Of a stretch of DNA of 27,671 bases, positions 17,673-26,703 are shown in pieces. Under the pieces are notes generated by a model that searched no databases, had not been told where the DNA came from, and worked only from the letters and a program-made list of their open reading frames with translations. Every line of letters begins with the position of its first letter. Within the stretch, counting starts at the first letter, position 1. This DNA comes from a virus, in IMG/VR virus record IMGVR_UViG_3300027754_000346, positions 1 to 27,671 of that record; one strand, 5' to 3'. The position numbers and the translations under genes were made by a program.

Positions 17673-20600
17673 CTAAATCAAACCACGAGTTCTATAAACT
17701 TCTGCTGCTGTAGATAATCCAGTCAATCCATTATTTGTATTTACAATAAAGTCCTTTGGATTTTCTCTTGCTCTATTTTGATAATCATATATTTTACTCC
17801 AAGTGTATCTTCCATAAAATGTATTGATACCAATATTTACTGCTTTATTTACACCGTTAGGAACAGGTACAAAATCACACCTCACAGTTACTATTCCAGA
17901 TGATGGATTTGAGATGACATTTTCTACTCTATAAAGACCATCAATAAATGAAGTTGCTGTCCCAACTTTAACTCCATTAGTAGTTGTTATCCCGGTTAAA
18001 GCATAACCAGAAGTTACATTACTATCAAAAATTACAAAATAATCTCCAGTTTCTAATTGACTATATGTTACACCAAACTTATCAAGTGATGAATATCCAA
18101 TACCAAGATTTGTATTGTCATAAGTTTCTGATTTTAATTTAAATTCTAAAGAAGATACTCCAATCCCTATAGTATTAATACCAATAATAGTTCCAAAATC
18201 ACCTTTTGCTTTTATTGAATAAACTTTTTCTCTATTTGGTTTTGGACTTTCAAAAATAACAGGAGGAATATTTGTTTGTGAGTAACCAAATCCACCATTT
18301 GTGATTGTTACTGAAGTTACAATACCGTTTGTAGTTGAAGACGTTGCTGTTGCTCTATTATAAACTGGTTCCGAGTACATAATTGTTGCAGCAGAACCAA
18401 CTACAACATATCTTCCTTCAGAACTTAATGATGGAACAAAAATTAAATCTTTAACTGCATTTGATTGATTTGTCGATCTTTGTTCCCAAGTTGATAGATC
18501 TAATGAATAATATAACTTTCCATCAGTATCCAATACAACATAAACACCATCATAGTAGTTTATATTTGTTAAATTATTTGTAATATTTACATTAGGTCGT
18601 AAAGACCACTTTTCTCCATCTAATGAAGTTATAATCACACCACTATTTCCCACTGCAACAAATTTGGACCCATCCCATATGGTTTTATTTAAATTTTGTG
18701 TTGTTAAATTTGATATATCAATAAAGTTCCATTTATTTACATTAGTGGCAGAATAAAAAATTATTCCACCATCACCAACTACAACAAAAGTACTATTATT
18801 ATTTGAGACTGAATTTAGATTTTTTGTGTTTGTTTTATTTTTTTCAAAAAATTCTGTTGTTCCAATTCCAACTGCAATAAAAATTGGGGACTTATTGACG
18901 ATTGAAGTTTTACCAACAGCAACAAAAGTTTCTTTAGATGAGGAATAAGAGATATCTTTAAATTCTCCATCGTATGTACTAACGTTGTCTTCTGGCAATT
19001 GGTTATCATTTCCCTCACTAATTCTATTAGTTAATTTACATTCTACCCAAGTAGATAATCCAGTCCCAATCCCTGTTGCTCTTATAATTTTTCCAGTTTG
19101 TCCTACAGCAACATAAGTATTTGATCCCACAAATGCAACAGAATTAAATGCTATTGAATTTCCATATCCAACATTACTATTAGACCAAGAAATTCCATCT
19201 ACACTCTTAACTAAAAGACTGCTTGTTCCAACACCAACAAAAATATTTCCATAAGTAATTGATTTTATTTCATAATTTGTAGTTATTCCAGAAGTTCCTG
19301 TCCAATTATAAATTGGATCTTTTCTTGTTATGAATGCTGAAGAAATTGTAACCGATGGATTTGCAACTTGATATCCAGAACCAGAATCTATAATTGTAAT
19401 ACTTGAAACAGTCGATGCCACAGAAACACTAGCAGTTCCAGTTGCAAACCCAACTGTTTTATTATCAAGAACAATAATATCTCTTAGATCTTCCTTTAGA
19501 CCTTTTCCAATACCAATATAATCCTCATCATCTTTTACAAATAATGGAAAGGCATTATTTACATATATTGCAGTATCGTTTTTTTCGACTGATTTGATGA
19601 TTCTCGTTGTTGGTGTATTCCTTGATTTTAAATCTGGTCTTCCTTTTGAATACAGAACACCATTAATAATTCTATCTCTTGTTTGTTTGGTCCATCTAAG
19701 AGGTCTTGCTTTTTTTGAATCAGTATTAATTCCAAGACTATCATAAGGAAATGTATCAAATATATCTTCAGAAATAATTTTCTTCACCACACGTTCAAAC
19801 TGTTCTCTATCATATGGATCTAATATGTTTTCTCCAATTTGAATTGAATCACCTTCTTTAATTGTTCTTGGTGGATCTATCTGCTCTACATCTAAATCTG
19901 ACCCTCTATAATATAAAATCAAACATTTTGAATTTGCTTTTGGTGCTTCACTAAAAATTATTTGAGACCCAATTATGTTATAAGATTCTCCTGGTTTTTG
20001 TAAAATATCATTTATAAAAATAAAAAAGTTATTATTTTTATTTAAATCCGAACCCGGAACTGTTCTTACTGAAAATATATCTGTTATGCCAAGATTTGTA
20101 ACAGTCAATAAGAATTTACGTTTTTTTCCAGTAAAAAATGGTGCAAGACTGTTGATTCTAACAAATTGACCTGGATAAAATCCACCAAATTTATCTGTAA
20201 ATGTTTCCAGTACTGTCATTCTAAATTCACTAAATCCTGCCCCAACTGATGGATTTGTAGTAATACCAACAACTTTTAATACTTCACCAACTTTATAACC
20301 ATATCCAGGATCATCTAAATTGAATCCAGTAATACTAGATCCATTACTTACAATCACAGAAACTTTTGCTCCTTCACCAGAACCACTAAAACCACCAGTA
20401 TAAGCAACACCAAGATTGCTATAATTTGGAGGAATTGGTATGTTGATTATTGGTTTTGCAACAGTTGTATAACCAGTTCCTGCATTTACTATAGTCAGTG
20501 AGGTTACTGTTCCTCCAGAACCAATTGAAGCAGTGATTGTAGCACCACTACCAATCGTAGAAGCAATACTAATTACTGGAGCAATCCTATAACCACTTCC

Positions 20601-22712
20601 AGCACCAGTTAAGTAAATATTTGATATTGTGCCAGCAGCAGATACAGAAACCGTTGCAGAGGCACCTACAAGGGGTTGATAACCATATCCAGTCGTAATG
20701 GCAACTCTAACAATTTTTCCAGCATTTGGAACTCCACCTATAAACTTAATAGTATTATTTCCTTCTGTATCAATAATAAAATCACTATCTGATATTTGAG
20801 AAACATTATTCAATAAAATAAATGGATTATTGTTTATACTCGAAGAACTATTAGTATCAGAATATAATCCAGATATACTTTCCCCATTTGATTTTAACAC
20901 ATAATTCAATCTTGTAATATTGAATGTTGTTGTGGCAATTCCAGTATTTACATTATGATTTGGAGCAATAGTAATTGACCCAACACCTATAGATTGAATA
21001 ACTGTATTTCTTACAATATATTCATTTTCTGTATATTCTAAATTTAGAACATCTCCTAAACTTAAAGAAGATGTAATAATTCCACTAATTATATTTTTAC
21101 TTGAAAAATTTAGAGTTCCTGTTTTAATTCCTACTGTTTCTGCCTTTCCGGTAAAATCTTTAGAAATGTCATCAATAATTAAATTTTTATCTGATGGTTT
21201 TCCTGGATCAAATCTTCTTGAGAACAATCTTCCTTGAAATGACGAATTTACCTGCAAACTTTCTTGACCTATTTTTCCATATGGTGGATCGGTAAAATAA
21301 ATTGTATCTTTAACTATATTAAAATCACCTCTCATTACAGTAACTGCTGCTCCAACAGTATGACCTGCTGCTGTTGTTCCATAATATCCACGATCTACTA
21401 TTACACTATTAGTAGAACCAATACCAACCGTTCTGACTTTCATTAATTCGAAATCAACCATTAAAATATCTAAAGATGTTAGTGATGAAATACCAGATCT
21501 CAAATAGATTGTATTACCAATCCCAATTGATGTTGCTGCGTATGATACATTACCTCTTTTGTATAGTGGTGATTGAATAATGTTATCAATCGTGATTAAC
21601 GCACTTGAATTTGGTTCGGGATAAGTAAATGAATGAGTTCCAATTCCATAAGTTTTGATATCTAATGTAGAAGAAGTAGATAGTCCAGATACTTTAAATT
21701 GATTGTCATTAAGTTTATCAACATATAAGACTTTTGGTAAAACATCAGTTCCCAAAAGTGTTGGTGAGACATATAAATTATCTGCTGGTGTAGAACCACC
21801 AATAGATGTTCCAGCAATACTAATAATGTCTGTAGGAGTTGAAGATGTGCTTGTAGTTCCAACACCAACCACTCCTATCGAATAACTTCTTCCACCATTT
21901 GCAACTTGAACTGAACTAATTTTTCCTGTAGAATCTCTTGATACGTTAAATGTTGCTCCATATCCATCACCAACTATTGTAGAACCAGCAACACCAGTAT
22001 ATGTTGCATTTGCTGCTGCTACTATTGCTGTACTTGAAACTCTAGATACATTAAACGATAACGTATTGGTTGGATTTGTTCCTCCAAAATTAGTTCCAGC
22101 AATTGAAACTGTGTTTCCTATTCCATATCCTCTTCCACCATCTTTAAGAATAATAGATGTTGAAATTGGATTTCCAGTTGCTAAACCATCATAAGTAATC
22201 CAAACTTCAAATGTTGCTCCAGTTCCAATTCCAGACGTAGTAGATTGAAGTGGATTTCCAAATCCATAAATGCGACTAAAAGCATTTGGTATTGAAGTAG
22301 ATACACCAGTGATTGTAGTACTGATTGCTACATTATATCCATTTTCAAATATTGCACTTCCTATACCACCACTTACACCCATTATAATTCCACCACCATA
22401 TTGTTTTGTAACAAATTGTGGTTCTACTTCAGATGTTGTACCAATACCAATTTTTGTTCCCGTTTCTGTTTCTATTGGATAATAACCAGATCCACCATTA
22501 ATTATTTTTACACTTTGAATGGAACCACCAGAAATTATAGGATAAAAAACTCCTTCTATTACTGGTGTTGCAGTATTTTGTATAGTAATTTTTGGTGGAT
22601 CAGTAGAGGTGTATCCAGACCCACCATTAAGAACAACGATATTTGAGACAGCATAAAACTCTGTCTCAAACTCTGGTTGAAGAATTGCACCTGACCCTGG
22701 AACTGTTCGCAT
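17673..22712 (-). CDS. Large baseplate-type structural protein in the gp7 position, with an inserted beta-propeller (1679 aa)
   Basis: In T4 order the gene before 8 is 7 (a 1032-aa wedge protein), so this is a positional candidate for gp7; sequence identity to T4 gp7 is not visible to me. The likely conserved core spans about residues 880-1060 (FFIFINDILQKPGESYNIIG, LYYRGSDLDVEQIDPPRTIK, YDREQFERVVKKIISEDIFD, GVLYSKGRPDLKSRNTPTTR). The end also looks conserved (YGRYTWSKIYDYQNRARENP, FIVNTNNGLTG). About ten Gly-x-Gly-Tyr repeats surround the core (LNGGSGYTSTDPPKITI, LTGAGSGYRIAPVISI and others). Residues about 1134-1450 hold seven propeller-like blades. A short module GYYGTTAAGHTVGAAV lies near 430-460. 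An AATAAATA late box lies 30 bases upstream. Confidence 0.85.
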   Translation of the reverse strand: MRTVPGSGAILQPEFETEFYAVSNIVVLNGGSGYTSTDPPKITIQNTATPVIEGVFYPIISGGSIQSVKIINGGSGYYPIETETGTKIGIGTTSEVEPQFVTKQYGGGIIMGVSGGIGSAIFENGYNVAISTTITGVSTSIPNAFSRIYGFGNPLQSTTSGIGTGATFEVWITYDGLATGNPISTSIILKDGGRGYGIGNTVSIAGTNFGGTNPTNTLSFNVSRVSSTAIVAAANATYTGVAGSTIVGDGYGATFNVSRDSTGKISSVQVANGGRSYSIGVVGVGTTSTSSTPTDIISIAGTSIGGSTPADNLYVSPTLLGTDVLPKVLYVDKLNDNQFKVSGLSTSSTLDIKTYGIGTHSFTYPEPNSSALITIDNIIQSPLYKRGNVSYAATSIGIGNTIYLRSGISSLTSLDILMVDFELMKVRTVGIGSTNSVIVDRGYYGTTAAGHTVGAAVTVMRGDFNIVKDTIYFTDPPYGKIGQESLQVNSSFQGRLFSRRFDPGKPSDKNLIIDDISKDFTGKAETVGIKTGTLNFSSKNIISGIITSSLSLGDVLNLEYTENEYIVRNTVIQSIGVGSITIAPNHNVNTGIATTTFNITRLNYVLKSNGESISGLYSDTNSSSSINNNPFILLNNVSQISDSDFIIDTEGNNTIKFIGGVPNAGKIVRVAITTGYGYQPLVGASATVSVSAAGTISNIYLTGAGSGYRIAPVISIASTIGSGATITASIGSGGTVTSLTIVNAGTGYTTVAKPIINIPIPPNYSNLGVAYTGGFSGSGEGAKVSVIVSNGSSITGFNLDDPGYGYKVGEVLKVVGITTNPSVGAGFSEFRMTVLETFTDKFGGFYPGQFVRINSLAPFFTGKKRKFLLTVTNLGITDIFSVRTVPGSDLNKNNNFFIFINDILQKPGESYNIIGSQIIFSEAPKANSKCLILYYRGSDLDVEQIDPPRTIKEGDSIQIGENILDPYDREQFERVVKKIISEDIFDTFPYDSLGINTDSKKARPLRWTKQTRDRIINGVLYSKGRPDLKSRNTPTTRIIKSVEKNDTAIYVNNAFPLFVKDDEDYIGIGKGLKEDLRDIIVLDNKTVGFATGTASVSVASTVSSITIIDSGSGYQVANPSVTISSAFITRKDPIYNWTGTSGITTNYEIKSITYGNIFVGVGTSSLLVKSVDGISWSNSNVGYGNSIAFNSVAFVGSNTYVAVGQTGKIIRATGIGTGLSTWVECKLTNRISEGNDNQLPEDNVSTYDGEFKDISYSSSKETFVAVGKTSIVNKSPIFIAVGIGTTEFFEKNKTNTKNLNSVSNNNSTFVVVGDGGIIFYSATNVNKWNFIDISNLTTQNLNKTIWDGSKFVAVGNSGVIITSLDGEKWSLRPNVNITNNLTNINYYDGVYVVLDTDGKLYYSLDLSTWEQRSTNQSNAVKDLIFVPSLSSEGRYVVVGSAATIMYSEPVYNRATATSSTTNGIVTSVTITNGGFGYSQTNIPPVIFESPKPNREKVYSIKAKGDFGTIIGINTIGIGVSSLEFKLKSETYDNTNLGIGYSSLDKFGVTYSQLETGDYFVIFDSNVTSGYALTGITTTNGVKVGTATSFIDGLYRVENVISNPSSGIVTVRCDFVPVPNGVNKAVNIGINTFYGRYTWSKIYDYQNRARENPKDFIVNTNNGLTGLSTAAEVYRTRGLI
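18360..19315 (-). other. Seven-unit beta-propeller-like region inside the 1679-aa gene
   Basis: Seven successive units of about 40-60 residues share the pattern hydrophobic-x-x-hydrophobic, then F/Y-V-x-V-G, then two short strands and usually a W: FVGVGTSS...DGISW, TYVAVGQTG...TWVE, TFVAVGKTS, TFVVVGDGG...KWNF, KFVAVGNSG...DGEKW, VYVVLDTDG...LSTW and RYVVVGSAA. This resembles the BNR/Asp-box and YCF48-type blades of six- or seven-bladed propellers. The region sits exactly between two Gly-x-Gly-Tyr repeats (IDSGSGYQVANPSVTI before, TNGGFGYSQTNIPPVIF after), which looks like an insertion. Confidence 0.7.
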
Positions 22713-22741
22713 TATTACGAAAAACTACTCTATTATTCTTA

Positions 22742-22749
22742 TATTTATT
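22742..22749 (-). promoter_or_regulatory. Probable late promoter box AATAAATA before the 1679-aa gene
   Basis: The minus strand reads AATAAATA in the 43-base gap after the 667-aa fibre gene, 30 bases before the ATG. It matches seven of eight bases of the T4 late consensus and the NATAAATA form of marine relatives. Confidence 0.55.
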
Positions 22750-22755
22750 GAGGAC

Positions 22756-24759
22756 TTATGCGACAAATGTACCAGTTGATGGACCTACTTTTTCTATTGT
22801 ATAATAACTACCAATAAGTGGAGTTACAGTACCAGCACTTTGACTTAAACGAAGTCTCCAGTTAGTGGCAGCACTTGTTACAGCAATTAATTCAAATCTT
22901 GAAAAATGATTCACTCCCGTAGTTAATGATGCAGTAGCAGCATGAGCCATCGAAGCAGTAGCCTGACCTCCAGAGTATGAAAGTACATTTGTCTGTGTTC
23001 CATTTGCAATACCAGTAACTGGTGAATATGTGAGAGATGATGTGAATATAGTAGGAGCAGAAGAAAACGTATGAGTCCAAGTTGCAGTACCTGCTGTAGT
23101 TTTTGTAAAGTATGCGAAGCAAGTAATTTTATAGACTGATGATGCTTCTAAACTTAATGAACTTGTTGTTGCAAAAAAGTCTGCAATTGTAGCACCAATA
23201 TTTGCACCATTAGCAGTTAATCTAAATGAATAAACAGGAGGAACATATGCTCTACCAGAAGTAGAGTTTGGTGTTTGATATAAGTAAGAACCATCATACT
23301 CAATCGCACCTACTTCTGGTGTTGTAAGAATGGTAGTTCCTGCTCCAATTTTTAATGGAGCACCACCTGCAGCAGAAGTTGTTGCAGCACCTATATGAAC
23401 TTTTGCAGTTGGATTTGTAGTTCCAATACCAACATTACTATCAAAATAACTATCTGAATCAACAAGTATTCCAGAAGACTCAAAATACACATAGTTAGCA
23501 CCACCTGCGTTTATTTCTGGAGTAATTACTTTAGTAAATCTACCCTCACCAAAAACATCTAATTTTACTCCTGGATTTGTGGTTCCAATACCAAGATTAC
23601 CAGAAACATAAGCACCACCAGTTACTTGAAGTGGTTGTGGTGCGGTTCCTGTTGCTGTTGTGGTTCCTACTAATAAGTTAGTTCCAGAGTTAATAACAAC
23701 AGTACCAACACCAGCAGTTGGTCCAATATTAATTTGAGTAAATGAACTAGTGAGTCCAGAAGTACCTAAGTTAATTGTCTTTGTTGTTCCTACACCAGAA
23801 GCACCTGCTTGAATATTGGTGATTTGTGAGACAGTTGACTGCCCCAAAGTCATAGTACCAGTTTGAAACTCACCACCAAGACTTAATACTCCTGTAGTTA
23901 AATTTACTGCATATATATTTGAAGATGTTGCCGAAAGTGAAAAAAATCCACTAAAAGTATTACTACCAGTAAATGTTTGAGTTGAACCAAGAGTTGCTAA
24001 TGTATCAGTAGCAGTAATCACTGGTAAGTTAAGAGTTCTATCGGCAGCAATCGCACCACCAGTGATATTATATTGGAAACTATTTGCTGCGTTTCTTATC
24101 TTTAACCCAGAAGACAAAAAGGTTCCTACACCAGCAACATATAAGTTATTAGTTGTTGTTAAACCACTTACAGATACACCACCAGTTGAATTTAATTGTG
24201 AAGCAGTTATAATACCAGTTGGATTATTGATATTGGCAGTTGTAGATAACCCAAGAGCAGTAGTTGCTGTTGATGCTGTACCAGTAAGACTTCCAGTAAA
24301 ACTTGTAGCAGTTATAATTCCACTAGTGTTTATATTAATAGTAGAACTTACATTATTAGCAGTTGATGCTGTACCAGTAAGACTTCCAGTAAAACTTGTA
24401 GCAGTTATAATTCCACTAGTGTTTATATTAATAGTAGAACTTACATTATTAGCAGTTGATGCTGTACCAGTAAGACTTCCTACAAAACTAGAAGCAGTAA
24501 CTACACCAGTAAATCTACCATCACCTTGAACTTGTAGTTTTGTTGTTGGATTTGTGGTTCCAATACCTAAGTTTCCACTTACATAAGCACCACCAGTTAC
24601 TTGGAGTGGTTGTGCTGCGGTTCCTGTTACTGATGTTGAACCAATCAAACAATTCCCATAAAGGTGATTAATCATCACCTTACCATCAGTAGAAACACCA
24701 ACTAAAGGTATTCCATCATTATCATTAACGTTAAAAAATGTTCCTGTGTTGTTTGCCAT
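22756..24759 (-). CDS. Tail fibre-like protein with tandem repeats and a globular C-terminal tip (667 aa)
   Basis: The N-terminus (MANNTGTFFNVNDNDGIPLV) is followed by a Thr/Ser/Gly/Ile-rich shaft with three GIGTTNPxxKLxV-type motifs, typical of trimeric beta-structured phage fibres. The shaft includes two perfect 31-residue repeats plus part of a third (GIITATSFTGSLTGTA). A segment GTAPQPLQVTGGAYVSGNLG recurs 325 residues apart. From about residue 485 a distinct domain begins (GAIEYDGSYLYQTPNSTSGR, then YSFRLTANGANIGATIADFF, and the end IGSYYTIEKVGPSTGTFVA). I know this as a C-terminal tip domain of fibre proteins in marine phages; it is the likely receptor-contact part. No self-cleaving chaperone domain is visible. 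It follows the 634-aa gene after 15 bases. A weaker box TATAAATC (24780-24787) lies 21 bases before the ATG. Confidence 0.85.
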   Translation of the reverse strand: MANNTGTFFNVNDNDGIPLVGVSTDGKVMINHLYGNCLIGSTSVTGTAAQPLQVTGGAYVSGNLGIGTTNPTTKLQVQGDGRFTGVVTASSFVGSLTGTASTANNVSSTININTSGIITATSFTGSLTGTASTANNVSSTININTSGIITATSFTGSLTGTASTATTALGLSTTANINNPTGIITASQLNSTGGVSVSGLTTTNNLYVAGVGTFLSSGLKIRNAANSFQYNITGGAIAADRTLNLPVITATDTLATLGSTQTFTGSNTFSGFFSLSATSSNIYAVNLTTGVLSLGGEFQTGTMTLGQSTVSQITNIQAGASGVGTTKTINLGTSGLTSSFTQINIGPTAGVGTVVINSGTNLLVGTTTATGTAPQPLQVTGGAYVSGNLGIGTTNPGVKLDVFGEGRFTKVITPEINAGGANYVYFESSGILVDSDSYFDSNVGIGTTNPTAKVHIGAATTSAAGGAPLKIGAGTTILTTPEVGAIEYDGSYLYQTPNSTSGRAYVPPVYSFRLTANGANIGATIADFFATTSSLSLEASSVYKITCFAYFTKTTAGTATWTHTFSSAPTIFTSSLTYSPVTGIANGTQTNVLSYSGGQATASMAHAATASLTTGVNHFSRFELIAVTSAATNWRLRLSQSAGTVTPLIGSYYTIEKVGPSTGTFVA
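23573..23653 (-). repeat. Dispersed repeat within the 667-aa fibre gene, copy 1 (copy 2 at 24548-24628)
   Basis: About 81 bases recur 975 bases (325 codons) apart in the same frame with only a few substitutions. They encode the GIGTTNP-containing shaft unit. This points to internal duplication or gene conversion within the fibre. Confidence 0.7.
24270..24480 (-). repeat. Perfect 93-bp in-frame tandem repeat in the 667-aa fibre gene
   Basis: Bases 24271-24363 and 24364-24456 are identical. A third, partial copy covers 24457-24480 before diverging. The period is 93 bp, or 31 codons, so copy number can change without breaking the frame. Perfect identity, including third codon positions, indicates recent duplication or ongoing homogenisation. 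Confidence 0.95.
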
Positions 24760-24774
24760 TTTTCTTTAATACCT

Positions 24775-26679
24775 TTATTGATTTATATTGTTTCCAACCT
24801 GATTTGTTGGGAATAATCTTGAGAACTTAGAACTTGGAGACCATATAATCCGCACAACACCTTGTGCTCCATTACCACCAGAAAGATCACCATTACCAGG
24901 ACCACCATCAGCACCACCACCTCCTCCACCATAATTTCCACCATTACTTCCAGTGTTTGATGATGCTATTATTCCATTTGTTCCTCCAGAACCACCGACT
25001 CCACCAGATTCTCCAGAAGAACCTTGTCCCAATATACCAGTTCCTCCTCCCCCATTACCACCGTTAGTGCCATTACCTTCAGAACCACCACCTGCTCCAC
25101 CACCAGATCCAGCACCACTTGGAGTTCCATTCGATGTTCCACCAGAACCCCCATTGCCCAAGTACCCAGCAGAACCACCACCTCCACCACCAGCAGTATT
25201 TGTTCCTTTGCCAGAAGAACCTCCATTTGAAATTCCACTATTTACAACATTGCTCTCCACAGAACCAGAACCACCCAGACTGCCATTATTACCAGCACTT
25301 GCTGCACCACCTTTTCCTCCAAATGCTATAGCAACTCCTGTAATTGAACTATTTCCACCATCTCCACCAGCACTAGCAGAAACTGCAGCACCACCACCAC
25401 CAACAACCACAGTAAGAGTTTGTCCTGGAGATACTGGATAGTCATTAATATACACTAAACCTCCACCTCCACCTCCATTGCCTCCAGCACCACCCCTATC
25501 ACATCCACCACCTGCTCCACCACCACCAATCAATACAGCAGAAATCTTTGTTACACCAGCAGGAACTGTGAAAGTATTACTTCCAACAGTGGTGAAAGTA
25601 GTTGATAAACCAGTCATATTTAATATTTCTGTTCCAATCACCGTTGAACCATTTACAGATAATGAAGATGTTGGGTTTGTAGTTCCAATACCTATTGAAT
25701 TGGAAAAATAAGAATTACCAACAAAAGTAGAAACACCAGAAACATAAACATTAGTAGCACTAATAAAACCTACTGTTGCAATTCCAATATAAGCACTAGT
25801 AGCAGTTATAAAACCTACTGTTGTAATACCAGAAATATAAACATTAGTAGCACTAATAAAACCTACTGTTGCAACACCAATATAAGCACTAGTAGCAGTT
25901 ATAAAACCTACTGTTGTGATACCAGGACCAACAGAAAGTTGTGTAATAGAACCAATACCACCAATAACATTTGTAGAAGTTCTAGCAGTTGCAACAGTAC
26001 TAGAAACCTCACCAGTAATTGTTCCAGTAACTTTTAGATTTCCTTGAACATGAAGAGATTCTGTTGGATTTGTAGTTCCAATACCAACTGAACCACCAAT
26101 ATAAACACCACTACTAATACCAGTAACCTGAAGAACTTGACCTATTGTTCCTGTAGAAGTTCCACCACCTATCAATACTGGTCCATTGGTGAATGTAGAA
26201 ATTCCAGTAACTTGAAGTTGTGTAATGGAACCAATACCACCAATAACACTTGTGGAAGTTCCAGCATTAGTGGCATAAGTTGCTATACCTGCTGTTGTAG
26301 CATAACTAGCAGAAGATGAATTTCCACTAAAACTAAGAGCAGAAACTATACCAGTAAAGTTGCCACCACCAATAACATGAAGGTTTGATGTTGGATTTGT
26401 AGTTCCTACACCAACAAAACCTGTGATAAAAGTATCTCCAGATACTTGAAGTTTTGAGGTTCCTGTTTGTATTCCAGAACCAACTAATATTGGTCCATTA
26501 GTAAATGTAGAAAGTCCAGTAACTGTAATAGATGAAAGACTATTTGTTATATTTGTTCCGTCTCCAAGAGCAGTATAAATTTCACTAAAGTTGCTATTAA
26601 TCTTTACAGCACCTTGAGCTAAGGTATCTCCAGTAGTATCATTTGCTGAGGTTCCAGTAAATATTCCTAGTTTTGCCAT
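24775..26679 (-). CDS. Tail fibre-like adhesin with a glycine-rich C-terminal domain (634 aa)
   Basis: The start MAKLGIFTGTSANDTTGDTL and AVKINSNFSEIYTALGDGTN is a common N-terminal attachment module of fibre proteins in T4-like cyanophages. The shaft carries GIGTTNPxxxLxV motifs, duplicated VIGGIGSITQL segments and a tandem 31-residue repeat (VGFITATSAYIG and VGFISATNVYVSG). From residue 360 the sequence changes to FTVPAGVTKISAVLIGGGGA and then about 240 residues rich in GG, GGG and GGxG. It closes with GAQGVVRIIWSP, the usual end of phage glycine-rich adhesin domains. By analogy with T4-like gp38-type adhesins, such tracts may pack as polyglycine II helices with host-binding loops between them. 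This is a strong candidate for receptor recognition. A CATAAATA box lies 25 bases upstream of the ATG. Confidence 0.87.
   Translation of the reverse strand: MAKLGIFTGTSANDTTGDTLAQGAVKINSNFSEIYTALGDGTNITNSLSSITVTGLSTFTNGPILVGSGIQTGTSKLQVSGDTFITGFVGVGTTNPTSNLHVIGGGNFTGIVSALSFSGNSSSASYATTAGIATYATNAGTSTSVIGGIGSITQLQVTGISTFTNGPVLIGGGTSTGTIGQVLQVTGISSGVYIGGSVGIGTTNPTESLHVQGNLKVTGTITGEVSSTVATARTSTNVIGGIGSITQLSVGPGITTVGFITATSAYIGVATVGFISATNVYISGITTVGFITATSAYIGIATVGFISATNVYVSGVSTFVGNSYFSNSIGIGTTNPTSSLSVNGSTVIGTEILNMTGLSTTFTTVGSNTFTVPAGVTKISAVLIGGGGAGGGCDRGGAGGNGGGGGGLVYINDYPVSPGQTLTVVVGGGGAAVSASAGGDGGNSSITGVAIAFGGKGGAASAGNNGSLGGSGSVESNVVNSGISNGGSSGKGTNTAGGGGGGSAGYLGNGGSGGTSNGTPSGAGSGGGAGGGSEGNGTNGGNGGGGTGILGQGSSGESGGVGGSGGTNGIIASSNTGSNGGNYGGGGGGADGGPGNGDLSGGNGAQGVVRIIWSPSSKFSRLFPTNQVGNNINQ
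25735..25925 (-). repeat. Near-perfect 93-bp tandem repeat in the 634-aa fibre gene, built of 45+48-bp half units
   Basis: Two copies (25735-25827 and 25828-25920) differ by a few bases until they diverge at the end of the second. Within each, a half unit repeats with alternating spacing of 45 and 48 bases. The encoded period is 15+16 = 31 residues, the same total as in the neighbouring 667-aa fibre gene, although the sequences differ. Confidence 0.88.
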
Positions 26680-26703
26680 TATTTAATAGACTGCCTTTTT
26701 GTT

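Noticed and set aside
24270-24480. CRISPR-like repeat array
   Set aside because: The copies are directly joined with no spacers, coding and in frame; this is a protein repeat.
24062-24529. Plus-strand frame of 155 codons with internal repeats
   Set aside because: It is the mirror of the 93-bp tandem repeat inside the 667-aa fibre gene; the repetition comes from the DNA repeat.
24953-25441. Long proline-rich open frame on the plus strand
   Set aside because: It is the antisense of the glycine-rich adhesin domain (GGN/GGT codons read backwards as proline codons). There is no promoter, no ribosome site and no partner gene on the plus strand.
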